Below, piece by piece: positions 16,784 to 26,050 of a DNA stretch of 64,000 bases (position 1 is the stretch's first letter; every line of letters begins with the position of its first letter). Position numbers and translations under genes: made by a program. The notes beneath the pieces were generated by a model. It searched no databases, had not been told where the DNA came from, and was given only the letters and a program-made list of their open reading frames with translations. Source of the stretch: Neptunitalea lumnitzerae (lineage in GTDB: Bacteria; Bacteroidota; Bacteroidia; Flavobacteriales; Flavobacteriaceae); contig NZ_BRVO01000001.1 of NCBI RefSeq assembly GCF_027924185.1, positions 992,001 to 1,056,000 of the forward strand, read 5' to 3'.

Positions 16784-17563
16784 TTATACTGTAGTTTGCT
16801 CTGAAATGATGTTGTTATAAATACCATCCCAAAGTTTAATTCTTACTTCAAGGGCATCTATAGATATTTCGGTAGCTTCTTTCCATTTAGTTTCATCAGT
16901 ACCACATAGTTCACTTACCATTTGTAATGCCATTGGGCCGTGTTCATCTTCATCCAGTTCAATATGTCTGTCAAAATAATACACGAGCTTTTCAATATTC
17001 AATTCAGGGAAGTGTAGTTGCATTTCCTTTAAAATGGCGGTAAACATATCTGGTATAAGATCTTCCCTTCCAAAAGTAAAGGCAGCAGCAATTTTATGAG
17101 GCTTTCCTTCATCAATTACGTCAAACGTAAATTTCAAGAATTGTTTAATACTTTCTTCCAGGGTGCTATTGGCTATAGCGTCTTGTATGCTAGTGCCGTT
17201 TGCTAAAGCACCTAAAAAATCTTTTACGGGTGTTGTATTAGCGCCACATTCTATCATGGCATCTAAATACATTTCGTAATGGCTTTGTCTTTTACCTTCT
17301 TTATTTATATCGGTTTCCTCTGCTAAAACAATCTCGTTAATCAAGTAACGTGTTTCAGGATTCCCATAAGGTAGCCAAGGAGTTGTAGTACAAGTTAATT
17401 GTTGTTGTAAAGCTTTTAATAAGCTCATAAAGTCCCAAACTGCATAAACATGATGTTCTAAAAAAATCTTAAGGTCTGCAGGGGTTACAATTTTTTTGTA
17501 TAACTTATGATTTAGTAATCTGTTTCTGTGCGAAGAAATTGATTCATTGAGTTTTGCGATCAT
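16784..17563 (-). CDS. DUF3050 family protein (heme-oxygenase-like fold, predicted)
   Basis: A 259-residue soluble protein from the ATG at 17563; a TTG 21 bp upstream is also in frame. The helical pattern with histidines and acidic residues (FLEHHVYAVWDFMSLLKALQ, LAEETDINKEG, SHYEMY, YFDRHIELDEDEHG) agrees with DUF3050, related to the TENA/heme-oxygenase-like helical fold. The repeated E...H...E/DEDEH residues could ligate a di-metal centre as in CADD-type oxidases. That is inference, and no reaction is known to me. Convergent with the ferredoxin gene. Confidence 0.75.
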   Translation of the reverse strand: MIAKLNESISSHRNRLLNHKLYKKIVTPADLKIFLEHHVYAVWDFMSLLKALQQQLTCTTTPWLPYGNPETRYLINEIVLAEETDINKEGKRQSHYEMYLDAMIECGANTTPVKDFLGALANGTSIQDAIANSTLEESIKQFLKFTFDVIDEGKPHKIAAAFTFGREDLIPDMFTAILKEMQLHFPELNIEKLVYYFDRHIELDEDEHGPMALQMVSELCGTDETKWKEATEISIDALEVRIKLWDGIYNNIISEQTTV

Positions 17564-17677
17564 TATGAATTTAAATTTTGCCAAAAATAAAATTTATTCA
17601 TGGCTCGCTGTTATTTTTTAAGAATTTTAACGACAAATAAAGTTGAGAAGCTCCTTAACTAAGGGTGGTGTAATTGT

Positions 17678-17685
17678 TATATTTG
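17678..17685 (+). promoter_or_regulatory. Possible -7 box directly upstream of the GAF gene
   Basis: TATATTTG fits TANNTTTG but ends only 6 bp before the ATG at 17692. If used, the transcript would be nearly leaderless. No good -33 box is visible. Confidence 0.25.
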
Positions 17686-17691
17686 TAGTCT

Positions 17692-20079
17692 ATGAAAAGT
17701 TTAGAGCAAAATATGCCGTTTAAGTTTTTGATAAGTTGTGAGAAGTTGTTTGCTCATTACGAAACTTTGGTGGATAGTGATAATGAATTGGTAGCTAATA
17801 AGGCTACCTACATAATGGGCATTGCGGAGAAATATCCAATATTGAGGGAAGGTTTTGATGATGTTTCGTTACTTAAAGAATTAAAAGAACCTTTAAATAT
17901 CTTACTGAAAGATATTTTTGCGCCTACGTTGAGTAGGAATGAAATAAAAATAGCATCCACACCATTTCAAGAGGTGGTGTTATATTCTTCTGATAGGTTT
18001 AAGAATATTTTAGAGAATTCTGCTGGAGGCATAGGGTACGAGCCTGAAATACGAAATATGCTTGAGGTAGATAAGTATATTTTTGGATGTTGTGCTATTT
18101 TAAAGGCATATTACAATATTACGGTAGATTTTGGTAGGCCATTATATTACGATATACCTGATAAAAATGGTATTATGAGACATTATAGAATAACTCATAA
18201 TGCTGATTTTATTGAGATTTTCCCAACAGAGAATGCAATTGATTTAACTGAGGATGATATAAGCGTTTTATTAAATAACTTTAATGATATTGAAGTTTGG
18301 AAAAAATATTTTCCTGTAAATAGCTATGTGTGTAAAGGGTTTGTCATTTCTAATATGTTTGATGTAACCCTAGATAATGCCATATCAGAGTTAAAAACAA
18401 ACCTTTTAGCATTAGATAAGAGCAGCCAGTTGTTTGTAAACAACTTTCAGGAGATTTTTAAATCTATGTTTAATATTCCAGATATTAAAATTGGATTTAC
18501 GCTGTATAATGAAGAAGAGCAGAGTTTTGAGCGTTTGCCATATAATGGGGTAAGGAGTATGATTGTTTGTGAAAAAAGTCATTACGATTGCCATACCGCT
18601 CTGTGTGATGAGTCTTATGAGGCCTTGATAGTAAATAACACCTATTTTGCTATTACCAATGTGCCTAAATTTTATAATAAAAACCCAGAGAAAGAGCCTT
18701 ATAAATCTTTGTATAATGCTGGTATAAAGAGTGCTATTTTAGCTCCTATTTCTAATCAAGGAAAGTTACTAGGTATTATAGAGTTAGGATCTCCTAGAAT
18801 TTTAGAATTAAATTCTATTAATGCAAATAAGCTAGATGATGTAATTCCGTATTTAGTAATTACTATTTTGAGATCTAAAACGGAAGAAAAAAATCTTATT
18901 GAAGCAATTATTCAGCAAGAGTGTACATCTATTCACGAAAGTGTATTCTGGAAATTCGAAAGAGAAGCTAGGCGCTTCCTAAAAGAAGTTAATACCGGTA
19001 GGTCTACAAGCTTTCAAGAAATAGTTTTTGAAGATGTGTACCCGCTTTATGGACAGATAGATATTAAAGAATCTTCTAATGCTAGAAATGAAAGTACGAA
19101 GAAGGATTTATTGATTCAGTTAAATCTATTGAACAAGATATTTGATGATGTTTCAAAGCAAGAGTCACTTCCTATTTATGATGAAATAAAATATAGGATT
19201 AAAACCTTTATTACTGATTTACGTAAGGAATATCAAAATGATAGTGAACAGATTATTTTAGATTTTCTACAAGAGGAAATAGAACCTGTGTTGGATCATT
19301 TGGTGCTTATAAATACATCATTACAAAAATCAATTAAAAGTTATAGAGAGTCCCTTAATGAAAGTGGTATTATCTATAAGTATAGAAAAGACTATGATAA
19401 CTCAGTTGGTAATATCAATAAAGCCATGGCTGCTGTTATTGATGAGAAACAAGTAGAGGCACAAAAAATGTTTCCGCACTACTTTGAACGCTATAAAACA
19501 GATGGGGTAGAGCATACCATGTACATAGGAAAGTCTATTTCTAATGATAAGAAATTTAGTGAGCTTTATCTTAATAATTTAAGATTATGGCAGTTGCAGG
19601 TAATGTGTGATATGGAAAATGAATTTTACCAATTACAACCAGAGTTGCCTTTTAAAATGAAAGCAGCCTCTTTAATTTTAGTGCATAACACAACCATATC
19701 TATTAGGTTTAGATTAGATGAGCATAAGTTTGATGTAGATGGTACCTACAACGCTAGGTATGAAGTAATTAAGAAGCGTTTAGATAAATCTTTAATTAAA
19801 GGCACTAATGAGCGTGTTACTCAAGAAGGTAAAATAGCCATTGTGTATGTTTCTAAAAAAGAAGAGCATGAGTATCTACGTTATATAAAACTATTACAAG
19901 TACAAAAGTACATTTCTGAAAATGTAGAAATGGTAGAATTAGAGTCTTTACAAGGGGTAAGTGGTTTAAAGGCTATTCGAGTAGAAGTACTTTATACAAG
20001 CAATGACCCAGAGCAAATGAATAAGTATTTTACGCTACAGGAATTGCCAGAATTAAAAACTAAATCGGTACTGAAATAA
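17692..20079 (+). CDS. Large GAF-domain protein of unknown function
   Basis: A 795-residue soluble protein with no signal peptide or membrane segment. A helical region (about 1-240) precedes a GAF-like domain (about 245-400: SQLFVNNFQEIFKSMFNI ... IKSAILAPISNQGKLLGIIELGSP). A long, mostly helical C-terminal half follows with basic and acidic coiled-coil-like runs. No kinase, cyclase or HTH motif was found. GAF domains bind small molecules or mediate dimers, so a sensory or scaffolding role is possible. Its 3' end converges on the HD-PycTM gene across a perfect 38-bp palindrome. I do not recognise a named family. Confidence 0.75.
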   Translation: MKSLEQNMPFKFLISCEKLFAHYETLVDSDNELVANKATYIMGIAEKYPILREGFDDVSLLKELKEPLNILLKDIFAPTLSRNEIKIASTPFQEVVLYSSDRFKNILENSAGGIGYEPEIRNMLEVDKYIFGCCAILKAYYNITVDFGRPLYYDIPDKNGIMRHYRITHNADFIEIFPTENAIDLTEDDISVLLNNFNDIEVWKKYFPVNSYVCKGFVISNMFDVTLDNAISELKTNLLALDKSSQLFVNNFQEIFKSMFNIPDIKIGFTLYNEEEQSFERLPYNGVRSMIVCEKSHYDCHTALCDESYEALIVNNTYFAITNVPKFYNKNPEKEPYKSLYNAGIKSAILAPISNQGKLLGIIELGSPRILELNSINANKLDDVIPYLVITILRSKTEEKNLIEAIIQQECTSIHESVFWKFEREARRFLKEVNTGRSTSFQEIVFEDVYPLYGQIDIKESSNARNESTKKDLLIQLNLLNKIFDDVSKQESLPIYDEIKYRIKTFITDLRKEYQNDSEQIILDFLQEEIEPVLDHLVLINTSLQKSIKSYRESLNESGIIYKYRKDYDNSVGNINKAMAAVIDEKQVEAQKMFPHYFERYKTDGVEHTMYIGKSISNDKKFSELYLNNLRLWQLQVMCDMENEFYQLQPELPFKMKAASLILVHNTTISIRFRLDEHKFDVDGTYNARYEVIKKRLDKSLIKGTNERVTQEGKIAIVYVSKKEEHEYLRYIKLLQVQKYISENVEMVELESLQGVSGLKAIRVEVLYTSNDPEQMNKYFTLQELPELKTKSVLK

Positions 20080-20098
20080 TATTGAATAAAATTACTTC

Positions 20099-20136
20099 AA
20101 CTTTCAGATCTTGCTAATTAGCAAGATCTGAAAGTT
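20099..20136. terminator. Perfect 38-bp palindrome between convergent genes
   Basis: Arms of 19 bases (AACTTTCAGATCTTGCTAA and its exact complement) meet with no spacer. It begins 20 bp after the GAF stop codon and contains the last codons and TAG stop of the convergent HD-PycTM gene. It is probably a bidirectional terminator or 3'-end stabiliser, although no strong T-tract follows in either direction. Confidence 0.6.
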
Positions 20137-21325
20137 CTCTTATATTTCCATATAAATTATAAGCCACACCAAAGGCAATTACAGAAATAACTATACCTAT
20201 CATGAATATGGTGTAGGTAAGTCTTAATATTTTGTATTTTTTATGAAGCACTAACCCTAAGTAATATAAGTCACGGGTAAGACTGGTGTATAAATAATCT
20301 TTGTCTTTTACCAATTCTCCAACTGCCCACTCATAATCATTTAATTTCATTTTATGAAAATTACCAAAGAATAATAGGTTTACCTTTTTGTTGGTAACAT
20401 CTTCTTTAGAGAATTCTCCTTGCGTAACATTGGGTCTAGTAGCTAGTACCGAAAGTATCATGGAAATAACACTAAATAATAAGAAAATACCTGTTGGAAT
20501 TACTAAGTAACGATTATAGGGGTTGTCTAGTTTAGGAAAAATACTAGATAGTGCAAGCGAAATAATAATGGCATTTACCGATAATAAAATATTTGCCTTA
20601 GAGTCTGCAATAGCACTCAATTCCATATGGTTTTTAAGAGCTACCCTAAACATGGTTTGCACCCCACGTTCTGGGCTTTCATTTTTGTATTTAACCTTTA
20701 GTTTCTCTTTTTTAGCACGCTTTTTTGCTTTCTTCTCCTTTTTAATTAAAGATTGAATGTTTTTATCTTTTTGCTCTTGCCATAAATCTATTGCGCAATT
20801 GGTATAGAAACGGTGTTTAGAGCTTAACATTTTAATGTTTACGGTACGCCATTCTTCAATAGATAATTTTTTAATATCTCTAAGAATAAGCTCTTTTCGT
20901 AAAAGTTCTGTAGTTTCAAGATAAGACTCTTCTCCAAAGTGAGAAGTATCTGCATCTCTAATAATCATCTCAGGTAAGTTTTTGGGTTCGTGCCCAAATT
21001 TGGTTGCTAAAATTAAGCTACAAATCAACTCAACTTGGTCTTCAGGATGATTATGCTCTGTTAAGTATGCTTTAGCAATTTTACTACTCTCTTCCTCATG
21101 GTTTTTGCCACCATCTACCGTATAGCCGGTATCATGAAACCAAGCGGCTATAACTAAACTTTCACGCTCTTTATCATTTATTTCACATTTTTCAATCAAT
21201 ACTTTAGTACCTTTAACTACCTGATGTGTATGACGTAGGTTATGGTATAAAAAAGTCTCATCTAGCCCTTTGGTTAGAAGGTCTGTTACATAATTACTTA
21301 TGTTATCTATCAATTGTTGATTCAT
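20114..21325 (-). CDS. HD-domain phosphohydrolase fused to a Pycsar-effector-type (PycTM) membrane domain
   Basis: A 403-residue protein from the ATG at 21325; another ATG lies at 21343. Residues about 1-185 form an HD domain: His32 in LRHTHQV, the HD pair His64-Asp65 in WFHDTGYT, and Asp124 in IRDADTSHFG. A strongly basic linker (EKKAKKRAKKEK) follows. Residues about 215-400 match the PycTM/DUF5706 domain: FRVALKNHMELSAIADSKANILLSVNAIIISL, two closely spaced helices (about 246-264 and 273-295) and a C-terminal helix (about 368-392). In Pycsar, PycTM effectors depolarise the membrane on cCMP or cUMP binding. No cyclase is adjacent, so this may be a housekeeping nucleotide-responsive membrane hydrolase instead. 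Confidence 0.8.
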   Translation of the reverse strand: MNQQLIDNISNYVTDLLTKGLDETFLYHNLRHTHQVVKGTKVLIEKCEINDKERESLVIAAWFHDTGYTVDGGKNHEEESSKIAKAYLTEHNHPEDQVELICSLILATKFGHEPKNLPEMIIRDADTSHFGEESYLETTELLRKELILRDIKKLSIEEWRTVNIKMLSSKHRFYTNCAIDLWQEQKDKNIQSLIKKEKKAKKRAKKEKLKVKYKNESPERGVQTMFRVALKNHMELSAIADSKANILLSVNAIIISLALSSIFPKLDNPYNRYLVIPTGIFLLFSVISMILSVLATRPNVTQGEFSKEDVTNKKVNLLFFGNFHKMKLNDYEWAVGELVKDKDYLYTSLTRDLYYLGLVLHKKYKILRLTYTIFMIGIVISVIAFGVAYNLYGNIRELSDLAN

Positions 21326-21374
21326 TTTCAGCAAGAATTTCATCCAAATTATAAAAAAAAAAGATATACCCTTT

Positions 21375-24300
21375 ATGAAACTGAAAAGATACTCCGTTTT
21401 TGGCTTAGTTTTAATAATTTTTAACGCTTGTGCAACATATAAAGCACAGTATCTTGATGAGGAAGAGACCAAACAGGTTTCGTATCCGGTAGATAGAAAA
21501 TTGGAAAAACGTTTTTTTCTAATTGGCGATGCCGGGAATGCACCTATGGGTGGTACTACCCCTGGATTAAAAGCCTTGCAATCGGTATTAGATACCATGC
21601 CAAATCAAGACTACGCCTTATTCTTAGGAGATAATTTATATCCGTTAGGTATGCCTAAAAAAGACGATCCTGATAGAGCTCTGGCAGAATACCGATTGGA
21701 TATTCAAATAGAAACTATGAAACAATTTCCTGGAGAAATTATGTTTATACCAGGTAACCATGAATACTATAGTGGTGGCATAAAGGGATTAGAACGCCAA
21801 GAAAAATACATTAATAAAAAGTTAGAAGATAAACAGAAACAGAGCTTTTTCCCAGAGGATGGATGTGGATTTACTCGTGTAGAAATTAGCGATGATATTC
21901 ATCTATTAATATTAGACTCTCAGTGGTTTTTAGAAGATTGGGATAATAACCCAACCATTAACGATAAGTGTGATATTAAAACAAGAGATAAATTGTTTTT
22001 AGAAATTGAAGATGCACTAAAAGATTACCAAGATAAAACAATCATTTTTGCTATTCACCATCCGTTATACACAAATGGACCACATGGCGGGCAGTTTGCT
22101 TTTAATAAGCAAGTATATCCTTTTCAGTCGGGTATACCAATGCCTGGAGTGGGTAGTTTAATTACCCTAGTAAGAAAATCTGGTGGTATTTCTATTCAGG
22201 ATCGTATTAATGAACGTTACAAGCAATTAGCGGATAGAATTATAACACTAACCAAAAACTCTGATGTAGACCGTATCATATTTGTTTCTGGGCATGAGCA
22301 TTCTTTACAATATAGTAGAGATGGTAAGATAGCCCAAATTGTATCTGGCGCGGGGTCTAAAACTTCTGCTACTAAAATTTCAAACTTTGCTGAGTTTACT
22401 TATGGAAAAGAAGGGTTTGCTATTTTAGATGTTTTTGAAGATGGATCTTCTTGGGTACGTTATTACGGAGCCGAAGGAGAGGGTGCTAAGTTAATGTTTG
22501 AAACGGAAGTACACCCTGCTGAGTCTACCTTTAAAGTAGATACATTGCCTACTACTTTTCCTCAAACTATAAAAGCTTCTGTTTATAATACAGACGACAC
22601 AGAGAAATCTAAACTTTATAACGATTTATGGGGTTCTCACTACAGAGAAGTTTATGGTACTAAAATTACTGCTAAAACAGTAGATTTAGATACATTAAAG
22701 GGTGGGCTTACTCCGGTTAGAAAGGGAGGAGGTCATCAATCTAAAACTTTGCGGTTAGTAGATAAAGAGGGAAGAGAGTTTAATATGCGTGCTTTGGAAA
22801 AAAGTGCGGTTAGATTTCTGCAAGCAGTAGCTTTTAAAGATACATATATAGAGAATGATTTAGATAATACCCTGCCAGAAGATATCTTAAAAGACTTTTA
22901 TACAGCACAGCACCCGTATGCGGCCTTTTCTGTGGCAGATTTAGCAGATGCCATTAATGTATACCATACCAACCCTAAATTATATTACGTTCCTAAGCAA
23001 CAAGCATTAGGTAAGTATAATGATGAGTATGGAGACGAGTTGTATATGATTGAAGAAAAACCAATGGATGAGTTTTTGTATAAGTCAGACTTTGGGAAGC
23101 CTGATGATATTGATAGTACTGATAAGTTTTTTGAAAATCTAAGAGATGATGAAAAGTACAAGTTAGATGAGGGGGCTTATATAAGAGCTCGTTTGTTTGA
23201 TATGGTACTAGGCGACTGGGACAGACACGAAGACCAATGGAGATGGGCACGATTTGAAAAGGAAGATGAAGAATTATATGAGCCTATTCCAAGAGATAGA
23301 GATCAGGCTTTTTCTAGCTATGATGGTAGTTTATTAGGAACTATCAGAGGAATGGTTACCGCAGCCCAAATGTTTCAGGTATATGATGGTGAGTTGAAAA
23401 ACTTAAGATGGTTTAATAAAGAACCATTACCAATGGATAGAATTCTATTACAAAACTATACTAGAGAAGATTTTAAAAGAGAAGGGGCTTATATAAAAGA
23501 GCACTTAACTGATGAAGTTATAGATGAAGCCTTTGCTAAGTGGTTCCCAAAAGAAATTCAAGATGATCATTTTGAAAAGTTAAAGAGTACTTTTAAAGAG
23601 CGAAGAGATAATATGGTAGACATTGCTAGCCGATATTATGATTTAATGAGCGAACTGGTTATTTTAAGAGGAACAGATAAAGATGATATTTTTGAAATAA
23701 ATAGAAGTGGAGATGGTGAAACTACCATTAAAATTTACCGTAATATAAAAGGTGAAAAGGAGAAAAAAATGGTAGAGAAAGTTTTCTATACAAAGGAAAC
23801 GAAAGAGATTTGGATTTACGGCTTGGATGATGGAGATATATTTAGAGTTACTGGTAAAGGAAAGAATCCGGTAAAGATTAGAATTATAGGAGGTCAGAAC
23901 AACGATATTTATGATATTGAAAATGGTAAAAACATTAAAGTGTATGACCATAAAACTAAAAAGAACACGGTAGAGAAAAAAGGGGGAGCTCGTTTTAAGT
24001 TTACCGATGATTATAAAATAAATCTGTTTAATTATAAAAAGGATAGATATAGTTCTGCTACGTTTTTGCCTGCGGTAGGTTTTAACCCTGATGACGGAGT
24101 TAGTTTAGGCGTAAAAGCAAGTAAAACTTTTTATGGTTTTGAAACCAATCCGTTTACCTCGAAGCATTCGCTAACTGCGGGGTATTATTTTGCTACTAAT
24201 GGTTTCCAATTACTGTATGATGGTGAAGTAGCTAATGTATTCAATAAAACTAACATCATGTTTGGTGGTCGTTTTACTAGCGATAATTTTGCACAGAACT

Positions 24301-25091
24301 TTTTTGGTTATGGTAGTGACACCCCAAATTATGATGATGATAATGGGATGGATTTTAACCGTGTTAAAATGCGTTACTTATCTGCATACGGTGGGTTAGT
24401 AAGACGTTCTAATTATGGTAGCGATTTTCAGTTAAAAGTAAAGTTTGATGGAGCAGAGGTACATAAATCTGAAGGTAGATTTATAGATAATTACGATGCA
24501 ACCGCACCATTTTTTGATTGGCAATATTTTTCTTCTATAGAAGGTAATTATCACTTTGAAAGCTATGATGATAAGTTAATACCAGGCAGAGGTATGCTAT
24601 TTAACCTAACTACAGGTTTTACTGCTAACTTAGAGGGTATGGATAGCAACTTTGGGTATTTAAAATCGAATGTAGATTTTTATAATGCTATTTCAAGAAG
24701 CAAGCGATTGGTTTTAAAATCTTCAGCCGCTACACATATCAACTTTGGAGACGGATTTCTATTTTATCAGGCAGCTAATTTAGGTGGTAATACAGGTTTA
24801 CGCGGTTTTAGAAATCAACGTTTTACTGGTAGAAATAGTTTAGTTTTTAATGAAGATATACGTTACAGCCTAAGAGATATAAAAACTAGATTCTTACCAC
24901 TTAAGATAGGGATTTTTGGTGGAGTTGATTACGGTAGAGTATGGGTGAAAAACGATACTGCTAATAAGTGGCAACATTCTTACGGAGGAGGAATGTGGGT
25001 AAATATTCTAGATTCTGTAAATACCGATTTAATGTTGTTTAACTCTGATGATGGTTTACGTTTCTCTTTTGCTTTCGGATTCAAATTTTAA
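21375..25091 (+). CDS. Surface lipoprotein: metallophosphoesterase, kinase-like middle domain and Omp85-type barrel
   Basis: A 1238-residue protein with a lipoprotein signal (Cys19 in FNAC). The calcineurin-like phosphoesterase domain (about 46-360) has its metal motifs in order: GDAGN (51-55), GDN (85-87), GNHE (127-130), HH (228-229) and GHEHS (306-310). The middle region (about 420-690) contains KGGGHQSKTLRLV, an MRALEK segment, LGDWDRHEDQW (613-622) and RDRDQ (640-644). This arrangement resembles atypical kinases of the HipA/CotH/Fam20 kind. From about 880 the sequence is a beta-barrel of the BamA/TamA (Omp85) surface-antigen type ending FAFGFKF. It is divergent from HD-PycTM, with a 49-bp gap. 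Confidence 0.85.
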   Translation: MKLKRYSVFGLVLIIFNACATYKAQYLDEEETKQVSYPVDRKLEKRFFLIGDAGNAPMGGTTPGLKALQSVLDTMPNQDYALFLGDNLYPLGMPKKDDPDRALAEYRLDIQIETMKQFPGEIMFIPGNHEYYSGGIKGLERQEKYINKKLEDKQKQSFFPEDGCGFTRVEISDDIHLLILDSQWFLEDWDNNPTINDKCDIKTRDKLFLEIEDALKDYQDKTIIFAIHHPLYTNGPHGGQFAFNKQVYPFQSGIPMPGVGSLITLVRKSGGISIQDRINERYKQLADRIITLTKNSDVDRIIFVSGHEHSLQYSRDGKIAQIVSGAGSKTSATKISNFAEFTYGKEGFAILDVFEDGSSWVRYYGAEGEGAKLMFETEVHPAESTFKVDTLPTTFPQTIKASVYNTDDTEKSKLYNDLWGSHYREVYGTKITAKTVDLDTLKGGLTPVRKGGGHQSKTLRLVDKEGREFNMRALEKSAVRFLQAVAFKDTYIENDLDNTLPEDILKDFYTAQHPYAAFSVADLADAINVYHTNPKLYYVPKQQALGKYNDEYGDELYMIEEKPMDEFLYKSDFGKPDDIDSTDKFFENLRDDEKYKLDEGAYIRARLFDMVLGDWDRHEDQWRWARFEKEDEELYEPIPRDRDQAFSSYDGSLLGTIRGMVTAAQMFQVYDGELKNLRWFNKEPLPMDRILLQNYTREDFKREGAYIKEHLTDEVIDEAFAKWFPKEIQDDHFEKLKSTFKERRDNMVDIASRYYDLMSELVILRGTDKDDIFEINRSGDGETTIKIYRNIKGEKEKKMVEKVFYTKETKEIWIYGLDDGDIFRVTGKGKNPVKIRIIGGQNNDIYDIENGKNIKVYDHKTKKNTVEKKGGARFKFTDDYKINLFNYKKDRYSSATFLPAVGFNPDDGVSLGVKASKTFYGFETNPFTSKHSLTAGYYFATNGFQLLYDGEVANVFNKTNIMFGGRFTSDNFAQNFFGYGSDTPNYDDDNGMDFNRVKMRYLSAYGGLVRRSNYGSDFQLKVKFDGAEVHKSEGRFIDNYDATAPFFDWQYFSSIEGNYHFESYDDKLIPGRGMLFNLTTGFTANLEGMDSNFGYLKSNVDFYNAISRSKRLVLKSSAATHINFGDGFLFYQAANLGGNTGLRGFRNQRFTGRNSLVFNEDIRYSLRDIKTRFLPLKIGIFGGVDYGRVWVKNDTANKWQHSYGGGMWVNILDSVNTDLMLFNSDDGLRFSFAFGFKF

Positions 25092-25933
25092 GGAAGTGTA
25101 ACTTCGTATAATTTGGCATCTTTTTTAGATGCTTCATCACTAATTAATAAAGTTCGGTTGTCTTTAAAGGCAACCGATTCTTTTTGTGAGTTGTCCTCTA
25201 AATCTAAAACAGTTAACTTTCCTTCAAAGAATTTACTACCCGTAAAATCACTATATATATATAAATGTTTATGGGTTAATAAGGCAACTTTAGTTTTGTC
25301 TGGGGAAATATCTGCAGCAGTAATACTTCCTGTATGGTAATCTTTACCAAAGTTATGGGTTGCCAAATAAGTAGCTTTATAATCTCCTGGAGTTGCAGGG
25401 ATTGTGTATAAGAAACATCTTCCGGCGTATGGATTACTTCTATCTTTTGTAAATAAATAAAGTTGTCCGTTTAGATAAAAGAATGCTTCGCAATCAAAAA
25501 TCTTGTCTTCGTCTTTTGCAGGAAAGTCTTTTTGCTCAGGGTAACTAAATGTTATTTTTTTAGCTTTCGTTTTCTTTTTTTCTATCTTATCAGGGTTGCT
25601 AATAATATAAATGGCCAAGTTTTTACGTTCACTACGGTTGTTTCCAAAATCTCCAATGTATACATTGCCATCATCATCCATGGTAAGTTCTTCCCAGTCT
25701 ACATTTTTAGCATTTTCAATTTCTATTTCACGTGCCATTTTTCCTTTTTCAGAAAGTTTGTAGATGGCGTTATCGTTACCAGAATCTTCAATTACCCAAT
25801 AGGAGTCTTTACCAGTAATAGCTAGTCCGCTGTTTTCTTTAAGTTTTTTAGTTATTTTGGTAAGGGTATGTATTTGCCCGTAATTAGTACAACTTGTTAG
25901 TATTAAAAATGCTATAGCAATTAACTTTTTCAT
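25088..25933 (-). CDS. Lipoprotein with beta-propeller-like repeats, function unknown
   Basis: A 281-residue lipoprotein (lipobox LTSCT, Cys15). Repeated short strands with DxDGNVYIGDFGNN, FDCEAFFYLNGQLYLF, AADISPDKTKVALLTH and SVAFKDNRTLLISDEA suggest a six- or seven-bladed propeller or an SdiA-regulated/esterase-like fold. No catalytic triad is obvious. Its stop codon overlaps the stop of the convergent phosphoesterase-Omp85 gene through a shared TTAA. The two may still act together at the cell surface, but this is only suggested by position. Confidence 0.7.
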   Translation of the reverse strand: MKKLIAIAFLILTSCTNYGQIHTLTKITKKLKENSGLAITGKDSYWVIEDSGNDNAIYKLSEKGKMAREIEIENAKNVDWEELTMDDDGNVYIGDFGNNRSERKNLAIYIISNPDKIEKKKTKAKKITFSYPEQKDFPAKDEDKIFDCEAFFYLNGQLYLFTKDRSNPYAGRCFLYTIPATPGDYKATYLATHNFGKDYHTGSITAADISPDKTKVALLTHKHLYIYSDFTGSKFFEGKLTVLDLEDNSQKESVAFKDNRTLLISDEASKKDAKLYEVTLP

Positions 25934-26000
25934 GGCTTAATTTTTTTGCAAGATAATGGATGCAATATACTTAGGCGAGGGCTTTAAGAATCTTTAACGC

Positions 26001-26026
26001 AAAAAAAAGGCTGCCCTAAGGCAGCC
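26001..26026 (-). terminator. Rho-independent terminator after the T9SS amylase gene
   Basis: Read on the minus strand: a 7-bp GC-rich stem GGCTGCC / GGCAGCC with a 4-base loop followed by T8. It closes the susC-susD-susE/F-amylase transcription unit. Confidence 0.9.
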
Positions 26027-26050
26027 CTAACTAAACAAATCAATACAAAC

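Noticed and set aside
20114-21598. A longer 494-residue version of the HD-PycTM protein starting at 21598
   Set aside because: The extra N-terminus runs antisense through the phosphoesterase gene and has no conserved features. The ATG at 21325 (or 21343) is at the right place for the HD domain.
16784-25933. A complete Pycsar or CBASS defence operon around the PycTM-domain protein
   Set aside because: No cyclase or nucleotidyltransferase is found in the neighbouring genes, and the genes are on alternating strands.
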